A stretch of DNA of 64,000 bases from Aliiroseovarius subalbicans. GTDB taxonomy: Bacteria; Pseudomonadota; Alphaproteobacteria; Rhodobacterales; Rhodobacteraceae. Position numbers and translations under genes: made by a program. A model generated the notes under the pieces. That model saw only the letters and a list, made by a program, of their open reading frames with translations. It did no database searches and was not told where the DNA came from. The DNA lies in the NCBI RefSeq assembly GCF_022678625.1, contig NZ_JALBYQ010000002.1, forward strand, positions 248,001 to 312,000, in the 5' to 3' direction. Each line of letters starts with the position of its first letter. Within the stretch, counting starts at the first letter, position 1. Positions 8,368 to 16,952 of this stretch are shown one piece after another.

Positions 8368-8535
8368 CTATTGCATCGGAGCCGTCACCTCGCTGGCAGG
8401 GGTCATGGCCTCGCCAGGGTGCCAGAGGGTTTGCGAGGTGAAGACCACCCCCGCGCTGAGGCAGGTCAAGACAACCAAAGCGCTGATCGGCAGCAGGCGG
8501 GCGACGGGGCGCGGTGAAAGCGCGGCAAGTAACAT
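8368..8535 (-). CDS. Small single-span membrane protein
   Basis: A 55-residue protein not recognised by name. A GGAGGA ribosome site seven bases ahead decides the ATG at 8535 (MLLAALSPRPVARLLP); longer versions would begin in the accA promoter. Residues 14-30 (LPISALVVLTCLSAGVVF) form one transmembrane helix or an uncleaved signal, followed by a short polar tail ending SEVTAPMQ. It is divergent from accA. The good ribosome site and single hydrophobic helix support a real gene, but nothing suggests its job. Confidence 0.55.
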   Translation of the reverse strand: MLLAALSPRPVARLLPISALVVLTCLSAGVVFTSQTLWHPGEAMTPASEVTAPMQ

Positions 8536-8683
8536 AATCTGGTCCTCCATTGTGGTGGTCTGAAGGTTCAACGCAGCCGGATCGGATTTCCGTCGCGCCC
8601 AGCCACGCAGAGCGGTGGACACGAGTTGCATTGACCCGCCGTCAGGTCCATATATCGACACAAGTGAAGAGCGGGAGCGCGTG

Positions 8684-9649
8684 ATGACCAACTACCTCGA
8701 GTTTGAAAAACCCCTTGCTGAAATCGAAGGCAAGGCCGAAGAGCTGCGCGCGATGGCGCGGGCGAACGAGGAAATGGACGTTGAAAAAGAGGCCTTGGCG
8801 CTGGATCGCAAGGCCGAGGACATGCTGGGCGACCTCTACAAGGACCTGACAGCCTGGCGCAAATGCCAGGTGGCGCGCCACCCTGACCGCCCGCATTGCA
8901 AGGACTACATCGAAGCGCTGTTCACCGAATACACACCGCTGGCCGGTGACCGGAATTTTGCCGACGACCACGCCGTGATGGGCGGTTTGGCCCGTCTGGG
9001 CGATGTGCCCGTGGTGGTGATGGGGCAGGAAAAAGGCAACGACACCAAGTCGCGCATCGAGCGTAACTTCGGCATGGCGCGACCCGAGGGCTATCGCAAG
9101 GTGATCCGCCTGATGGACCTGGCCGACCGCTTCAACCTGCCTGTGATCATGCTGGTGGACACCCCCGGTGCATATCCCGGCAAAGGGGCAGAGGAGCGCG
9201 GTCAGAGCGAGGCGATCGCGCGTGCGACGGAACGCAGCCTGAACGTGAAAAGCCCGGTCATTTCCGTGATCATCGGCGAAGGCGGCTCCGGTGGCGCCGT
9301 GGCGCTGGCCACCGCCAACACGGTCATGATGCTGGAACATTCGATCTATTCGGTGATCAGCCCCGAAGGCTGCGCCTCGATCCTGTGGAAGGATGCCGAG
9401 AAGATGCGCGAGGCCGCCGAGGCGCTGCGCCTGACCGCGCAGGACCTGAAGGAACTGGGCGTGATCGACCGCATCATTTCCGAACCCGTTGGCGGCGCCC
9501 AGCGCGCGCGCGCCGACACGATTGCCGCCGTGGGCCAGGCGCTTGAGGTCGAGCTGACGGCACTGATGAAGAAGGCCAAGGGCGATGCGTTGATCCGCGA
9601 CCGTCGCAAAAAATTCCTCGACATGGGGTCCAAAGGCCTCGCTGCCTGA
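8684..9649 (+). CDS. accA: Acetyl-CoA carboxylase carboxyltransferase subunit alpha
   Basis: A 321-residue AccA. With AccD it transfers the carboxyl group from biotin carrier protein to acetyl-CoA, giving malonyl-CoA for fatty acid synthesis. It starts [20 protein letters not shown], carries the carboxyltransferase core [24 protein letters not shown] and [14 protein letters not shown], and [13 protein letters not shown] further on, all family hallmarks. The start at 8684 matches E. coli-type AccA; an upstream in-frame ATG at 8615 is rejected. It appears to be a single-gene unit, as usual, with accBC and accD elsewhere. Confidence 0.96.
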   Translation: MTNYLEFEKPLAEIEGKAEELRAMARANEEMDVEKEALALDRKAEDMLGDLYKDLTAWRKCQVARHPDRPHCKDYIEALFTEYTPLAGDRNFADDHAVMGGLARLGDVPVVVMGQEKGNDTKSRIERNFGMARPEGYRKVIRLMDLADRFNLPVIMLVDTPGAYPGKGAEERGQSEAIARATERSLNVKSPVISVIIGEGGSGGAVALATANTVMMLEHSIYSVISPEGCASILWKDAEKMREAAEALRLTAQDLKELGVIDRIISEPVGGAQRARADTIAAVGQALEVELTALMKKAKGDALIRDRRKKFLDMGSKGLAA

Positions 9650-9736
9650 TACCCTCCCCCTGATCCAAAGGTGCGCCTTCGGCGCGCATGACATCTCAGT
9701 GTCGGCTAGAGCCTCCGCTTCGGATCGCCGCAGACG

Positions 9737-10945
9737 TCACTGGTGGCGCAAAGCCTCAATCGGGTCCAACCGCGCCGCGCGGCGGGCCGGGAAGTAGCCG
9801 AAGACGACGCCGACCGCCGCCGAGAACAGGAAGGCCAGCGCCACGATGGCCGGGTCCGGCGCGAACGGGATCACCATCAGGTTCGACGCAAACGCCGCCA
9901 GCGCCAGCCCCAGCACGATCCCGACCAGCCCGCCGATCATCGACAGAACAATGGCTTCGACCAGGAATTGCATCAGCACCTGGTTGGCCGTGGCCCCGAT
10001 CGCCAGGCGAATGCCGATTTCGCGCGTCCGTTCTGTCACCGACACCAGCATGATGTTCATGATACCGATCCCGCCCACCAAAAGGCTGACTGCGGCCACG
10101 GCGGACAGAAGCCCGGTCAGGATGCTGGTGATCCCGGTCAGCATCGACGCGATCTGTTTCATGTCCATGACGTTGAAATCATCGTCCTCGCCGTCGCTGA
10201 TCCGGCGACGTTCACGCATCAGGGCCTCGATCTCGACCTGCGCGCGTTCGGTGGATAACCCGTCGCGCACGGAAACGAAGATCATCGACACGTCCGTGTT
10301 GCCCATCACCCGACGTTGAAACGTCTTCATCGGCAGACCGATCACGTCATCCTGATCCGTGCCGAAGGACGAGGCACCCTTGGCCTCTAGCAGCCCCACG
10401 ACTTCGTAGGTCAGCGCGTTCATGCGGATGGTTTCGCCAATCGGGCTGGTGTTGCCGAACAGGGTCTGGCGCACGGTTTCGCCCAGGATGCAGACGCTTT
10501 TGCCCGAGCTTTCTTCGCTGGGCAGGAACCGGCGGCCCAGCACGACCGACCAGTCCACCGCGTCCAGATACCTGTTGTCGGTTCCCACCAATGAGGTCGA
10601 GGTGCTTTCCGCCCCGAACACTGCCGTGGTCATGGTCTGGGCATAGGGGGCTGCGGTGTCCACGCTGCTGATCTGGTCGATAATCGCATCCACGTCCTTG
10701 AGCGTGAACGCCTTGGCCACACCGCCGGAGCTTGGTCCGCGGTTTTCGCCACCCGGTGTCAGCATCAGGATGTTGGTGCCAAGTTTTTCAACATCCGCTG
10801 TGACCTGGGCCGAGCTTCCCTGCCCCACCGTCACCATCGCGATCACGGCCGCGACACCGATGACAATGCCCAAAACGGTCAGGATCGACCGCATGGTGTT
10901 GCGAAATATGGCCTGGATGGCCAGTCGGACGGTTTCCCAGATCAT
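9737..10945 (-). CDS. MacB-like ABC transporter permease
   Basis: A 402-residue membrane protein with the MacB/FtsX layout: one N-terminal helix (residues about 15-40, LTVLGIVIGVAAVIAMVTVG), a large periplasmic domain, then three C-terminal helices. FtsX-family signatures such as VGGIGIMNIMLVSVTERTREIGIRLAIGA and the final FGYFPARRAARLDPIEALRHQ are clear. Unlike E. coli MacB, the ATPase is a separate protein encoded just upstream; the two genes overlap by ATGA (10942-10945), which implies translational coupling. With the MacA-like adaptor it should form a periplasm-to-outside exporter or lipoprotein/peptide pump. No outer-membrane TolC gene is adjacent. Confidence 0.9.
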   Translation of the reverse strand: MIWETVRLAIQAIFRNTMRSILTVLGIVIGVAAVIAMVTVGQGSSAQVTADVEKLGTNILMLTPGGENRGPSSGGVAKAFTLKDVDAIIDQISSVDTAAPYAQTMTTAVFGAESTSTSLVGTDNRYLDAVDWSVVLGRRFLPSEESSGKSVCILGETVRQTLFGNTSPIGETIRMNALTYEVVGLLEAKGASSFGTDQDDVIGLPMKTFQRRVMGNTDVSMIFVSVRDGLSTERAQVEIEALMRERRRISDGEDDDFNVMDMKQIASMLTGITSILTGLLSAVAAVSLLVGGIGIMNIMLVSVTERTREIGIRLAIGATANQVLMQFLVEAIVLSMIGGLVGIVLGLALAAFASNLMVIPFAPDPAIVALAFLFSAAVGVVFGYFPARRAARLDPIEALRHQ

Positions 10946-11676
10946 TGCCGATGCCCCCTTGTGCCCAGGATTTCGGCAGGTGTGCCTGTGCGCTCAACGC
11001 GCCCGTCGACCATCCAGATGATGCGGTCGGCAAAGCCTGCCATGTCTTCCTCGTGGGTGACCATCACGATGGTTATGCCATCGTCCTTGTTCAGGTCGCG
11101 CAGGACTTCCATGATCTCTTTCGACATCTTTGTGTCGAGGTTCCCTGTTGGCTCATCCGCGACGATGACCTGTGGCGTGCCAACCAATGCACGGGCGATG
11201 GCCACACGCTGTTGCTGCCCGCCGGACAGTTCGGATGGGTCATGGTGTTCGCGCCCTTTCAGGCCGACCTTCCCCAGCGCGTCCAACGCCTGCGCGCGCC
11301 GCTCGGCGCCCACCAAGCCCTTATAGATCAACGGCAATTCGACGTTGTCCAAGGCCGAGGTGCGTGGCAGCAGGTTGAAGCCCTGAAACACGAAGCCCAG
11401 ATAGTTGCGCCTGAGAAGCGCGCGTTGATCCTGGTCCAATGCTGCGACGTGCACACCGTTGAACAGGTAGTCACCACTGGTCGGGCTGTCGAGGCAGCCC
11501 ACCATATTCATCGCGGTGGATTTCCCCGACCCGCTGGGGCCCATGATCGCCACGAATTCGCCCGTCGTGATTGACAGGCTGACACCGTCCAGGGCGTGCA
11601 CTTCGGCCTCGCCCTGACCATAGACCTTGGTCACATCGCGAAATTCGATGACGGGGGTGTTTTTGTCGGCGGGCAT
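10942..11676 (-). CDS. ABC transporter ATP-binding protein (MacB/LolD type)
   Basis: A 244-residue ATPase with Walker A GPSGSGKST, signature LSGGQQQRVAIARAL and Walker B VIVADEPTGNLD, followed by the H-loop THEED. The NYLGFVFQGFNLLPRTSALDNVELPL segment places it in the MacB/LolD subgroup of exporters. It lies between the adaptor gene (one base away) and the permease gene (four-base overlap) and powers that complex at the inner membrane. Confidence 0.92.
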   Translation of the reverse strand: MPADKNTPVIEFRDVTKVYGQGEAEVHALDGVSLSITTGEFVAIMGPSGSGKSTAMNMVGCLDSPTSGDYLFNGVHVAALDQDQRALLRRNYLGFVFQGFNLLPRTSALDNVELPLIYKGLVGAERRAQALDALGKVGLKGREHHDPSELSGGQQQRVAIARALVGTPQVIVADEPTGNLDTKMSKEIMEVLRDLNKDDGITIVMVTHEEDMAGFADRIIWMVDGRVERTGTPAEILGTRGHRQ

Positions 11677-11677
11677 G

Positions 11678-12931
11678 TCACTTGCCCTCGATCATGTCGG
11701 TGATGACCTGATCGCCAACCACGATATCGCCCGACAGGATTTGTGTCATCTGCCCGTCCGTATCGCCCTTTTCGACCGATACCTCCAGCGCGACGCCATC
11801 GCGCAAGACCCAGACCGAGCGGTCCGAGCGCACGCGGTTGTCTTCTTCGTTGTCCGGGATCAACAGGGCCAGCAGTCCGCCACCGGCTTCATTTTCCTCG
11901 GCCTTTTCTTCGACCACCTGAGGCGGGGCAAAGCGCAGGGCGCCGTTGGGCACAAGAAGCGCTTGTTCATGCCGGGCCACAGTGATGTCGGCGGTGGCGG
12001 TCATGCCAGGGCGCAACAGAAGGTCGTCATTGGCCACAGACAGGATCGCCTTGTAGGTCACCAGCCCGTCAGTGTTGTCCGAGGCAAACCGCACCATCGA
12101 TATGGTCGCAGGGAAGGTCTGATCGTCATAGGCATCGACCGTGAAACTGGCGATGTCCCCCACCGCGATCCGGCCGATATCAGCCTCGGAAACGTCGACC
12201 TGCAGCTCCATCTGCGCCAGATCTTCGGCGATGGTGAACAATTCGGGCGCCGACAGGCTGGCGGCAACGATCTGGCCCGCATCCACGTCCCGGCGCAATA
12301 CGATGCCGTCGATCGGTGCGTGAATGGTGGCCTTGGCAAGCTCGGCCTGCTGCGCGTCCAGCTGCGCCTGAGCCAGGTCCAGATTGGCCTGTGCGCTGGC
12401 TACATTGGCGCGGGCACGGTCCAACGCAGCTTGCGCTGCAGTCACGTTCGTACGGCTGGTGACGCCGCGCTGATCCAATTGCTGCACGGTTTCGAAGTTC
12501 AGCCGCGCCTCGGTCAGGCTGGCCTCGGCACTGGTTAGCTGGGCGGCGGCGGCGGCATGCGAGGCCTTCTGAACCGAAAGTTGCGCGTTCAACTGCGTGG
12601 TGTCGAGCATGGCCAGAACCTGGCCCGCCTGCACGGTATCGTTGAAATCCACAAGAACCTCGGCCATCGTGCCGGAAATCTCGGTCGAGATTTCGACCAG
12701 ATTGGTGGGTTCGACGGTGCCGGTGGCGGTGACCGTGATGGTCAGGTCCCCGGTGACGACCTCTTCTGTAACGTAGTGCACCGCGCGGCGCTCTTCGACC
12801 TCCTGCATCCACCACATCGTGACGCCGATCGCGACCAGTATGGCCAGCACCCACCAGACCCAATGGGGAACACGGCGCTTGGCATGACCAACGCCCAAGG
12901 TGGCTTCGATTTCGCGTTGTGTGTCGCCCAT
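11678..12931 (-). CDS. MacA-like periplasmic adaptor (membrane fusion protein)
   Basis: A 417-residue adaptor. Residues about 24-42 (WVWWVLAILVAIGVTMWW) form an N-terminal anchor; next come a lipoyl half (GTVEPTNLVEISTEISGTM), a long alpha-helical coiled-coil hairpin rich in Ala/Gln/Glu (residues about 105-180), the second lipoyl half (IHAPIDGIVLRRDVDAGQIV) and beta-barrel domains. Such proteins link an inner-membrane MacB-type pump to an outer-membrane channel. It is first of a three-gene operon. An acidic insert VVEEKAEENEAGGG sits in the C-terminal part. A short inverted repeat lies 29 bases upstream. Confidence 0.9.
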   Translation of the reverse strand: MGDTQREIEATLGVGHAKRRVPHWVWWVLAILVAIGVTMWWMQEVEERRAVHYVTEEVVTGDLTITVTATGTVEPTNLVEISTEISGTMAEVLVDFNDTVQAGQVLAMLDTTQLNAQLSVQKASHAAAAAQLTSAEASLTEARLNFETVQQLDQRGVTSRTNVTAAQAALDRARANVASAQANLDLAQAQLDAQQAELAKATIHAPIDGIVLRRDVDAGQIVAASLSAPELFTIAEDLAQMELQVDVSEADIGRIAVGDIASFTVDAYDDQTFPATISMVRFASDNTDGLVTYKAILSVANDDLLLRPGMTATADITVARHEQALLVPNGALRFAPPQVVEEKAEENEAGGGLLALLIPDNEEDNRVRSDRSVWVLRDGVALEVSVEKGDTDGQMTQILSGDIVVGDQVITDMIEGK

Positions 12932-12959
12932 TTTTGGTCCCCTGAAACACTTTGCTTAC

Positions 12960-12969
12960 ATACACGTAT
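12960..12969. promoter_or_regulatory. Short inverted repeat upstream of the MacAB-like operon
   Basis: ATACACGTAT has 4-bp inverted arms (ATAC/GTAT) about a two-base centre and lies 29 bases ahead of the adaptor gene start. Such sites are often bound by TetR- or LysR-type repressors of efflux operons, but no regulator gene is adjacent and the match is short. Confidence 0.25.
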
Positions 12970-13037
12970 CAGATGGGACGTTCCGGCGCTGGAGGCAACG
13001 GCTTCAGCCGCGAAAACTTGTCATTCCCGCCTTGCGT

Positions 13038-13637
13038 TCACCACATGGTTCGCGCCGCGCGTCCGGCCCAGTCGCGATCATAGCTTTTGCCATCAAACTT
13101 CCCGTCTGTCATTTCGCGCAGCATGTCGCCGATGCTGGGCAAGCCGGCGGCGTCGTCGCGCGACCACAGCCCCGCGCGCATCACCGCGCGGGCACATTGG
13201 GAGTAGACTTCGTGAATGCGGATCACGATGACACTGCGGGGCTGCTTGCCGGATTTCTCGAACCGGGCGCAGAGATCGGCATCGGCCGTCACCCGGCCCA
13301 TCCCGTTCACCCGCACGACGTTGTTCGACCCCGGCACCATGAACATCAGCGACACACGGGGATCGCGCACGATGTTGCGCAGGCTGTCGATGCGTTCGTT
13401 GCCGCGCCAGTCGGGCAAGGCCAGTGTGTGCGGGTCAAGGCAGGCCACCACCGGGCCATCGTCGCCGCGGGGGCTGGCGTCGGTGCCTTCAGGGCCGACC
13501 GTCGACAGCACGCAGAACCGGCTGGCGGCGATCCATTTTCGGTAACATGGCGTCAGGCGGTCCGCGACCTTTACCAGGCTTGCCTCGCCCGGCGTGCCGT
13601 AAAGCGCCTGCAGCGTCTCAGGTGTCAGAAACTCCAT
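13038..13637 (-). CDS. Pyridoxamine 5'-phosphate oxidase-family FMN protein
   Basis: A 199-residue protein of the split-barrel PPOX family, close to the group annotated as MSMEG_1061-type FMN-dependent proteins. Features are FCVLSTVGPEGTDASPRGD at about residues 41-60, LALPDWRGNERIDSLRNI and PRVSLMFMVPGSNNVVRVNG, which make up the flavin-binding barrel. The exact substrate is unknown; this group is not the classical PdxH. It overlaps the 3' end of plsC by 20 bases and is the last gene of the ftsE-ftsX-plsC unit. Confidence 0.82.
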   Translation of the reverse strand: MEFLTPETLQALYGTPGEASLVKVADRLTPCYRKWIAASRFCVLSTVGPEGTDASPRGDDGPVVACLDPHTLALPDWRGNERIDSLRNIVRDPRVSLMFMVPGSNNVVRVNGMGRVTADADLCARFEKSGKQPRSVIVIRIHEVYSQCARAVMRAGLWSRDDAAGLPSIGDMLREMTDGKFDGKSYDRDWAGRAARTMW

Positions 13638-14376
13638 CGCGCGTGTCCTTGATGCTAAGCCCGGCCTCGACCATCAACCGGTCCGAGTTCTCTTCGACGT
13701 CGCGTTCCATCCGAACCATGAAATCGGCCATCTCAAGACCGGGGGTGATGGCCGGCATAAACTCCACCACCGCCAGTCCGGGCCGGCGCATGATGCCGTG
13801 GCGCGGCCAGAACACGCCCACGTTGGTGGCGGCGGGCACGCAAGGGCGCTCGGTCTCTTTGTACAGCACACCCGTGCCGATCTTGTATTTCTTATGCGCC
13901 CCTGCGGCAACGCGGGTGCCTTGCGGAAAGATGATCAGCTGCCCGAAGGCCGAGGCGCCGGATTTCACGTCCGCGACCATCTTCTTGATCGCCACGCCGC
14001 GCTTGCCTCGGTCGACCGGGATGCAGCCCAGCGCCTTGCCATAATAACCCACGATCGGCGTCCACAGGATTTCCTTTTTCATGATGAACTTGGGTTCGGG
14101 CACCACGCTCACGATCATGATGATGTCGAAAAAGCTTTGGTGTTTCGAGGCGATAATGGCTTCTCCGGTTGGCACCTCGCCGCGAATTTCGGATTTCAGC
14201 CCGACCATCTTGTCGGCGCTCCAGCGCACCCAGCGGCAATAGGTATGCACCGCCTTGAAGGCCCAGTGACGGCCAAACAGGGTCAGCGGCGTGAAATACA
14301 GCGCCATCAGGACCATCATCAGATACATCTGGATGATGAACAGAAGCGACAGAATCCATTGAATGACGGTCCGCAT
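13618..14376 (-). CDS. plsC: 1-acyl-sn-glycerol-3-phosphate acyltransferase
   Basis: A 252-residue PlsC-family acyltransferase that adds the second acyl chain to lysophosphatidic acid at the inner membrane. An N-terminal membrane segment (residues 4-33) is followed by the acyltransferase motifs SKHQSFFD (the HX4D box, with Gln/Ser at the variable positions), GCIPVDRGKRG, IIFPQGTR and VPAATNVG. The start at 14376 overlaps the ftsX stop as TGATG, so translation is probably coupled. A longer frame reading into ftsX is rejected. Confidence 0.9.
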   Translation of the reverse strand: MRTVIQWILSLLFIIQMYLMMVLMALYFTPLTLFGRHWAFKAVHTYCRWVRWSADKMVGLKSEIRGEVPTGEAIIASKHQSFFDIIMIVSVVPEPKFIMKKEILWTPIVGYYGKALGCIPVDRGKRGVAIKKMVADVKSGASAFGQLIIFPQGTRVAAGAHKKYKIGTGVLYKETERPCVPAATNVGVFWPRHGIMRRPGLAVVEFMPAITPGLEMADFMVRMERDVEENSDRLMVEAGLSIKDTRDGVSDT

Positions 14377-15281
14377 CAGCTGCGCTCCTTCAAAGTGGAA
14401 AGGGCGGCGTTTCGGGTGGCCGCAAAGGCCACCAGGGCTGCCAGAGGCGGGATGATGAGCGGCCACAGCCAGTGCCAGCCCTGGAACCCCAGCCCGGTCA
14501 GAAATCCACCCGCAACATCCGCCGTGGGCAGAAAGGCGATTGCGATCATGCCCAGCACCGTGCCCACCGCAGCACCAATCAGCGCGCGCAGGGTATAGCG
14601 GCGCACAAAGGCGCGGGCGATATAGGCATCCTGCGCGCCAACAAGGCGCAGAACGCGGATGACCTGCGCATTGGCAGACAGCGCCGCACTGGCGGCCAGG
14701 GTGATCATCACCCCGGTGATGGCCGCAATCAGCAGGATCGCGACGAAGCCCAGCGACCGCAGCCGCCCGGCCGCATGGACAAGCGGTTCGCGCCAGCGGG
14801 TATGGTCATCCAACACCGCGCCGGGGGCTTCACCTGCAAGGCGGGCGCGCAGTCCTGCGGCGTCGTATCCATCGCCCTCCTCGATCACCTCGATCAGGCG
14901 CGGAATCGGCAGCGTGTCCAACGGCAGGTCCGGCCCGAACCAGGGCTCAAGCAATGCGTGTTGTTCTTCGTCCGACAGCGGACGGGCATCCTTGACGCCG
15001 GGGGTGGTGACCAGCACCTCCATCACGGCAAGCATCTGCGCATCCATCTGCCCCTCGGGCGCCGAAATGCGGATGGTCGAGCTTTGCGCCAGCTCATCGC
15101 CCCAGCGATCCGCGAGCCGGCCAGTGGCCAGCGACAGCGCCATTGCGAACACGGTCAGAAACGCCATCGAAGCCGCGGCGAAGACCGTCAGACGGGCGGT
15201 GAAGCCGGTGGGCGGCACAACCCGGTCCGCCTGGTCATCCCCGGCGATGAAATGCAGGATTTTCGCAACAATCGGGTTCAC
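14376..15281 (-). CDS. ftsX: Cell division protein FtsX
   Basis: A 301-residue FtsX. One helix near residues 28-52, an extracytoplasmic domain with ALLEPWFGPDLPLDTLPIPRLIEV, then three C-terminal helices are present. With FtsE it forms the divisome ABC complex that controls periplasmic murein hydrolases. The gene overlaps ftsE by ATGA (15278-15281) and plsC by one base. The sequence diverges strongly from E. coli FtsX, as usual in alphaproteobacteria, and the call rests on layout plus the adjacent ftsE. Confidence 0.87.
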   Translation of the reverse strand: MNPIVAKILHFIAGDDQADRVVPPTGFTARLTVFAAASMAFLTVFAMALSLATGRLADRWGDELAQSSTIRISAPEGQMDAQMLAVMEVLVTTPGVKDARPLSDEEQHALLEPWFGPDLPLDTLPIPRLIEVIEEGDGYDAAGLRARLAGEAPGAVLDDHTRWREPLVHAAGRLRSLGFVAILLIAAITGVMITLAASAALSANAQVIRVLRLVGAQDAYIARAFVRRYTLRALIGAAVGTVLGMIAIAFLPTADVAGGFLTGLGFQGWHWLWPLIIPPLAALVAFAATRNAALSTLKERS

Positions 15282-15949
15282 AGATCCGCCCCCGCCAGTT
15301 GCAACCGGTGATCCGAAATCCGCAGCACACGCGCCTGCACCTGCGATTTGGCCGAGCGGATCAGGTGCATGTCATGGGTGGCGATCATCACCGTTTTGCC
15401 CATCCGGTTCAATTCAACCAACAGAGTCAGAAGACGCAGAGACATCTCCCAGTCCACGTTGCCGGTTGGCTCATCCGCCAGGATCACATCGGGCGACACG
15501 ATGACCGCGCGCGCCAGGGCGGCGCGTTGCCGCTCTCCGCCGGACAATTCCGGAGGATGGGCGCCCGCCTGGGCTTCAAGCCCGACCCATTTCATCAGCT
15601 CGCGTAGCTCCTGAGGATCTGTTGACCGACCCGCCACGGTCAACGGAAGTGCCAGGTTTTCAGCCACGCTCAGATGGTCCAAAAACTGACAATCTTGATG
15701 CACAACACCCACACGCCGGCGCACCAGCGCCACGTCGTCACGTGTCATGTTGCGCGCGTCGTGTTCAAACAGTGACACGCGGCCTTTGGTGGCAATCAAT
15801 TCGCCATAGCACAACTTGAGAAGCGTGGTTTTGCCTGCTCCGGACGGGCCGGTCAGAAAATGAAACGACCCCGGTGCCAGCTTGAGAGAGATATCGGTCA
15901 GAAGCGTGCCGCCGCCATAACCGTAAGAAACGTCTTCCAGCTCGATCAC
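15278..15949 (-). CDS. ftsE: Cell division ATP-binding protein FtsE
   Basis: A 223-residue ATPase with Walker A GPSGAGKTT (34-42), signature LSGGERQ (135-141) and Walker B VILADEPTG (155-163). The sequence MIELEDVSYGYGGGTLL begins at a GTG (15949) that has AAGGGG upstream; the frame runs much further back into the divergent zinc-ribbon gene and that extension is rejected. It partners FtsX at the septum. First gene of the unit ftsE-ftsX-plsC-PPOX. Confidence 0.92.
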   Translation of the reverse strand: MIELEDVSYGYGGGTLLTDISLKLAPGSFHFLTGPSGAGKTTLLKLCYGELIATKGRVSLFEHDARNMTRDDVALVRRRVGVVHQDCQFLDHLSVAENLALPLTVAGRSTDPQELRELMKWVGLEAQAGAHPPELSGGERQRAALARAVIVSPDVILADEPTGNVDWEMSLRLLTLLVELNRMGKTVMIATHDMHLIRSAKSQVQARVLRISDHRLQLAGADL

Positions 15950-16111
15950 GCACAGCCCCTTGTTCCACTTTAGGACAGTTTTGCCCCACCTTGAAGATTG
16001 TTTCAATGCGCGTATTGCAAAGGTTTGATTTTCCCCATGATTGCGCTCATACTGCGCGCGAACAAGGCAGGTGAAGAACGTCCAAAAGGACGCCGGAAAT
16101 GGGGTCAAGAC

Positions 16112-16948
16112 ATGCGGCTGATATGCCCGAATTGTGGTGCTCAGTACGAAGTGGACGATCGGGTTGTTCCCGACGCTGGGCGGGATGTGCAATGTTCGAA
16201 CTGCGGCCATGCCTGGTTCCAGAAGCACCCGGATTACGACGCCGACCTGGCTGATGAGCTTGGCTTGGATCCCCCTTCCGAAGCGCTCGAGGCGCAAGAC
16301 GATCACCAAGATCACAGCCCCGAATCGGACACCGACGCAGGTCACGAATATGATGACGACGACCCGCAACACGACGTGCCGCAGCCTGAGCCGCGCGCAC
16401 TGGATGATGGCGTGCGCGACATCCTGCAAGAAGAAGCGTCACGCGAGCTGGAACAACGCGAACATGATCGTGAGCAGTTGGAAAGCCAGCCCGACCTGGG
16501 TCTGGATGAATCCGATGGTGAAGAAACCCGTCGCCGCACGGTACGCGAGCGTATGGCGCGGCTGCGCGGGCTGGACGACGAAGACCCAGAGCATGATGCG
16601 GATCCCGAGGCGCGGCGCGACCTGTTGCCCGACATCGAGGAAATCAACTCGACGCTGGACGCCACGGGTGACGACGTCGGAAATCTGCAACCTGAAGTCA
16701 CATTGAATGACCGCAGGAGCGGCGGATTCCGTCGAGGGTTTATCCTGATGCTGGCCTTTGCTGCCGTGCTGGCCTTGCTCTATGTCTATGCGCCTAAAAT
16801 CTCGGCTGCGGTTCCGGCTTTGGACCCGGTCATGACAAGCTATGTTCAGATCGTGGACAAGGCGCGCGAAGGTTTGGACGGGGCGATGCAAACGGCCATC
16901 GGCGTTATGCAGGGCGTGTCGGAGGGCGGGGACGCCACGGGCAACTGA
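16112..16948 (+). CDS. Zinc-ribbon (MJ0042-type) protein with acidic middle and membrane anchor
   Basis: A 278-residue protein. Residues 1-37 form a zinc ribbon with CPNC (5-8) and CSNC (28-31), the MJ0042 pattern found at the N-termini of many alphaproteobacterial and deltaproteobacterial proteins. Residues about 45-205 are low-complexity and very acidic (many Asp, Glu, His), then one transmembrane helix (RGFILMLAFAAVLALLYVYAP) and a short C-terminal tail follow. The likely topology is ribbon in the cytoplasm, tail outside. It is divergent from ftsE with about 160 bases between. Function unknown; the pairing with ftsEX could be more than chance, but this is inference. Confidence 0.8.
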   Translation: MRLICPNCGAQYEVDDRVVPDAGRDVQCSNCGHAWFQKHPDYDADLADELGLDPPSEALEAQDDHQDHSPESDTDAGHEYDDDDPQHDVPQPEPRALDDGVRDILQEEASRELEQREHDREQLESQPDLGLDESDGEETRRRTVRERMARLRGLDDEDPEHDADPEARRDLLPDIEEINSTLDATGDDVGNLQPEVTLNDRRSGGFRRGFILMLAFAAVLALLYVYAPKISAAVPALDPVMTSYVQIVDKAREGLDGAMQTAIGVMQGVSEGGDATGN

Positions 16949-16952
16949 GCGC

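Noticed and set aside
9650-9736. Terminator after accA
   Set aside because: A GCGCC/GGCGC stem with a short loop is present, but it has no T run and weak flanks; too weak to list.
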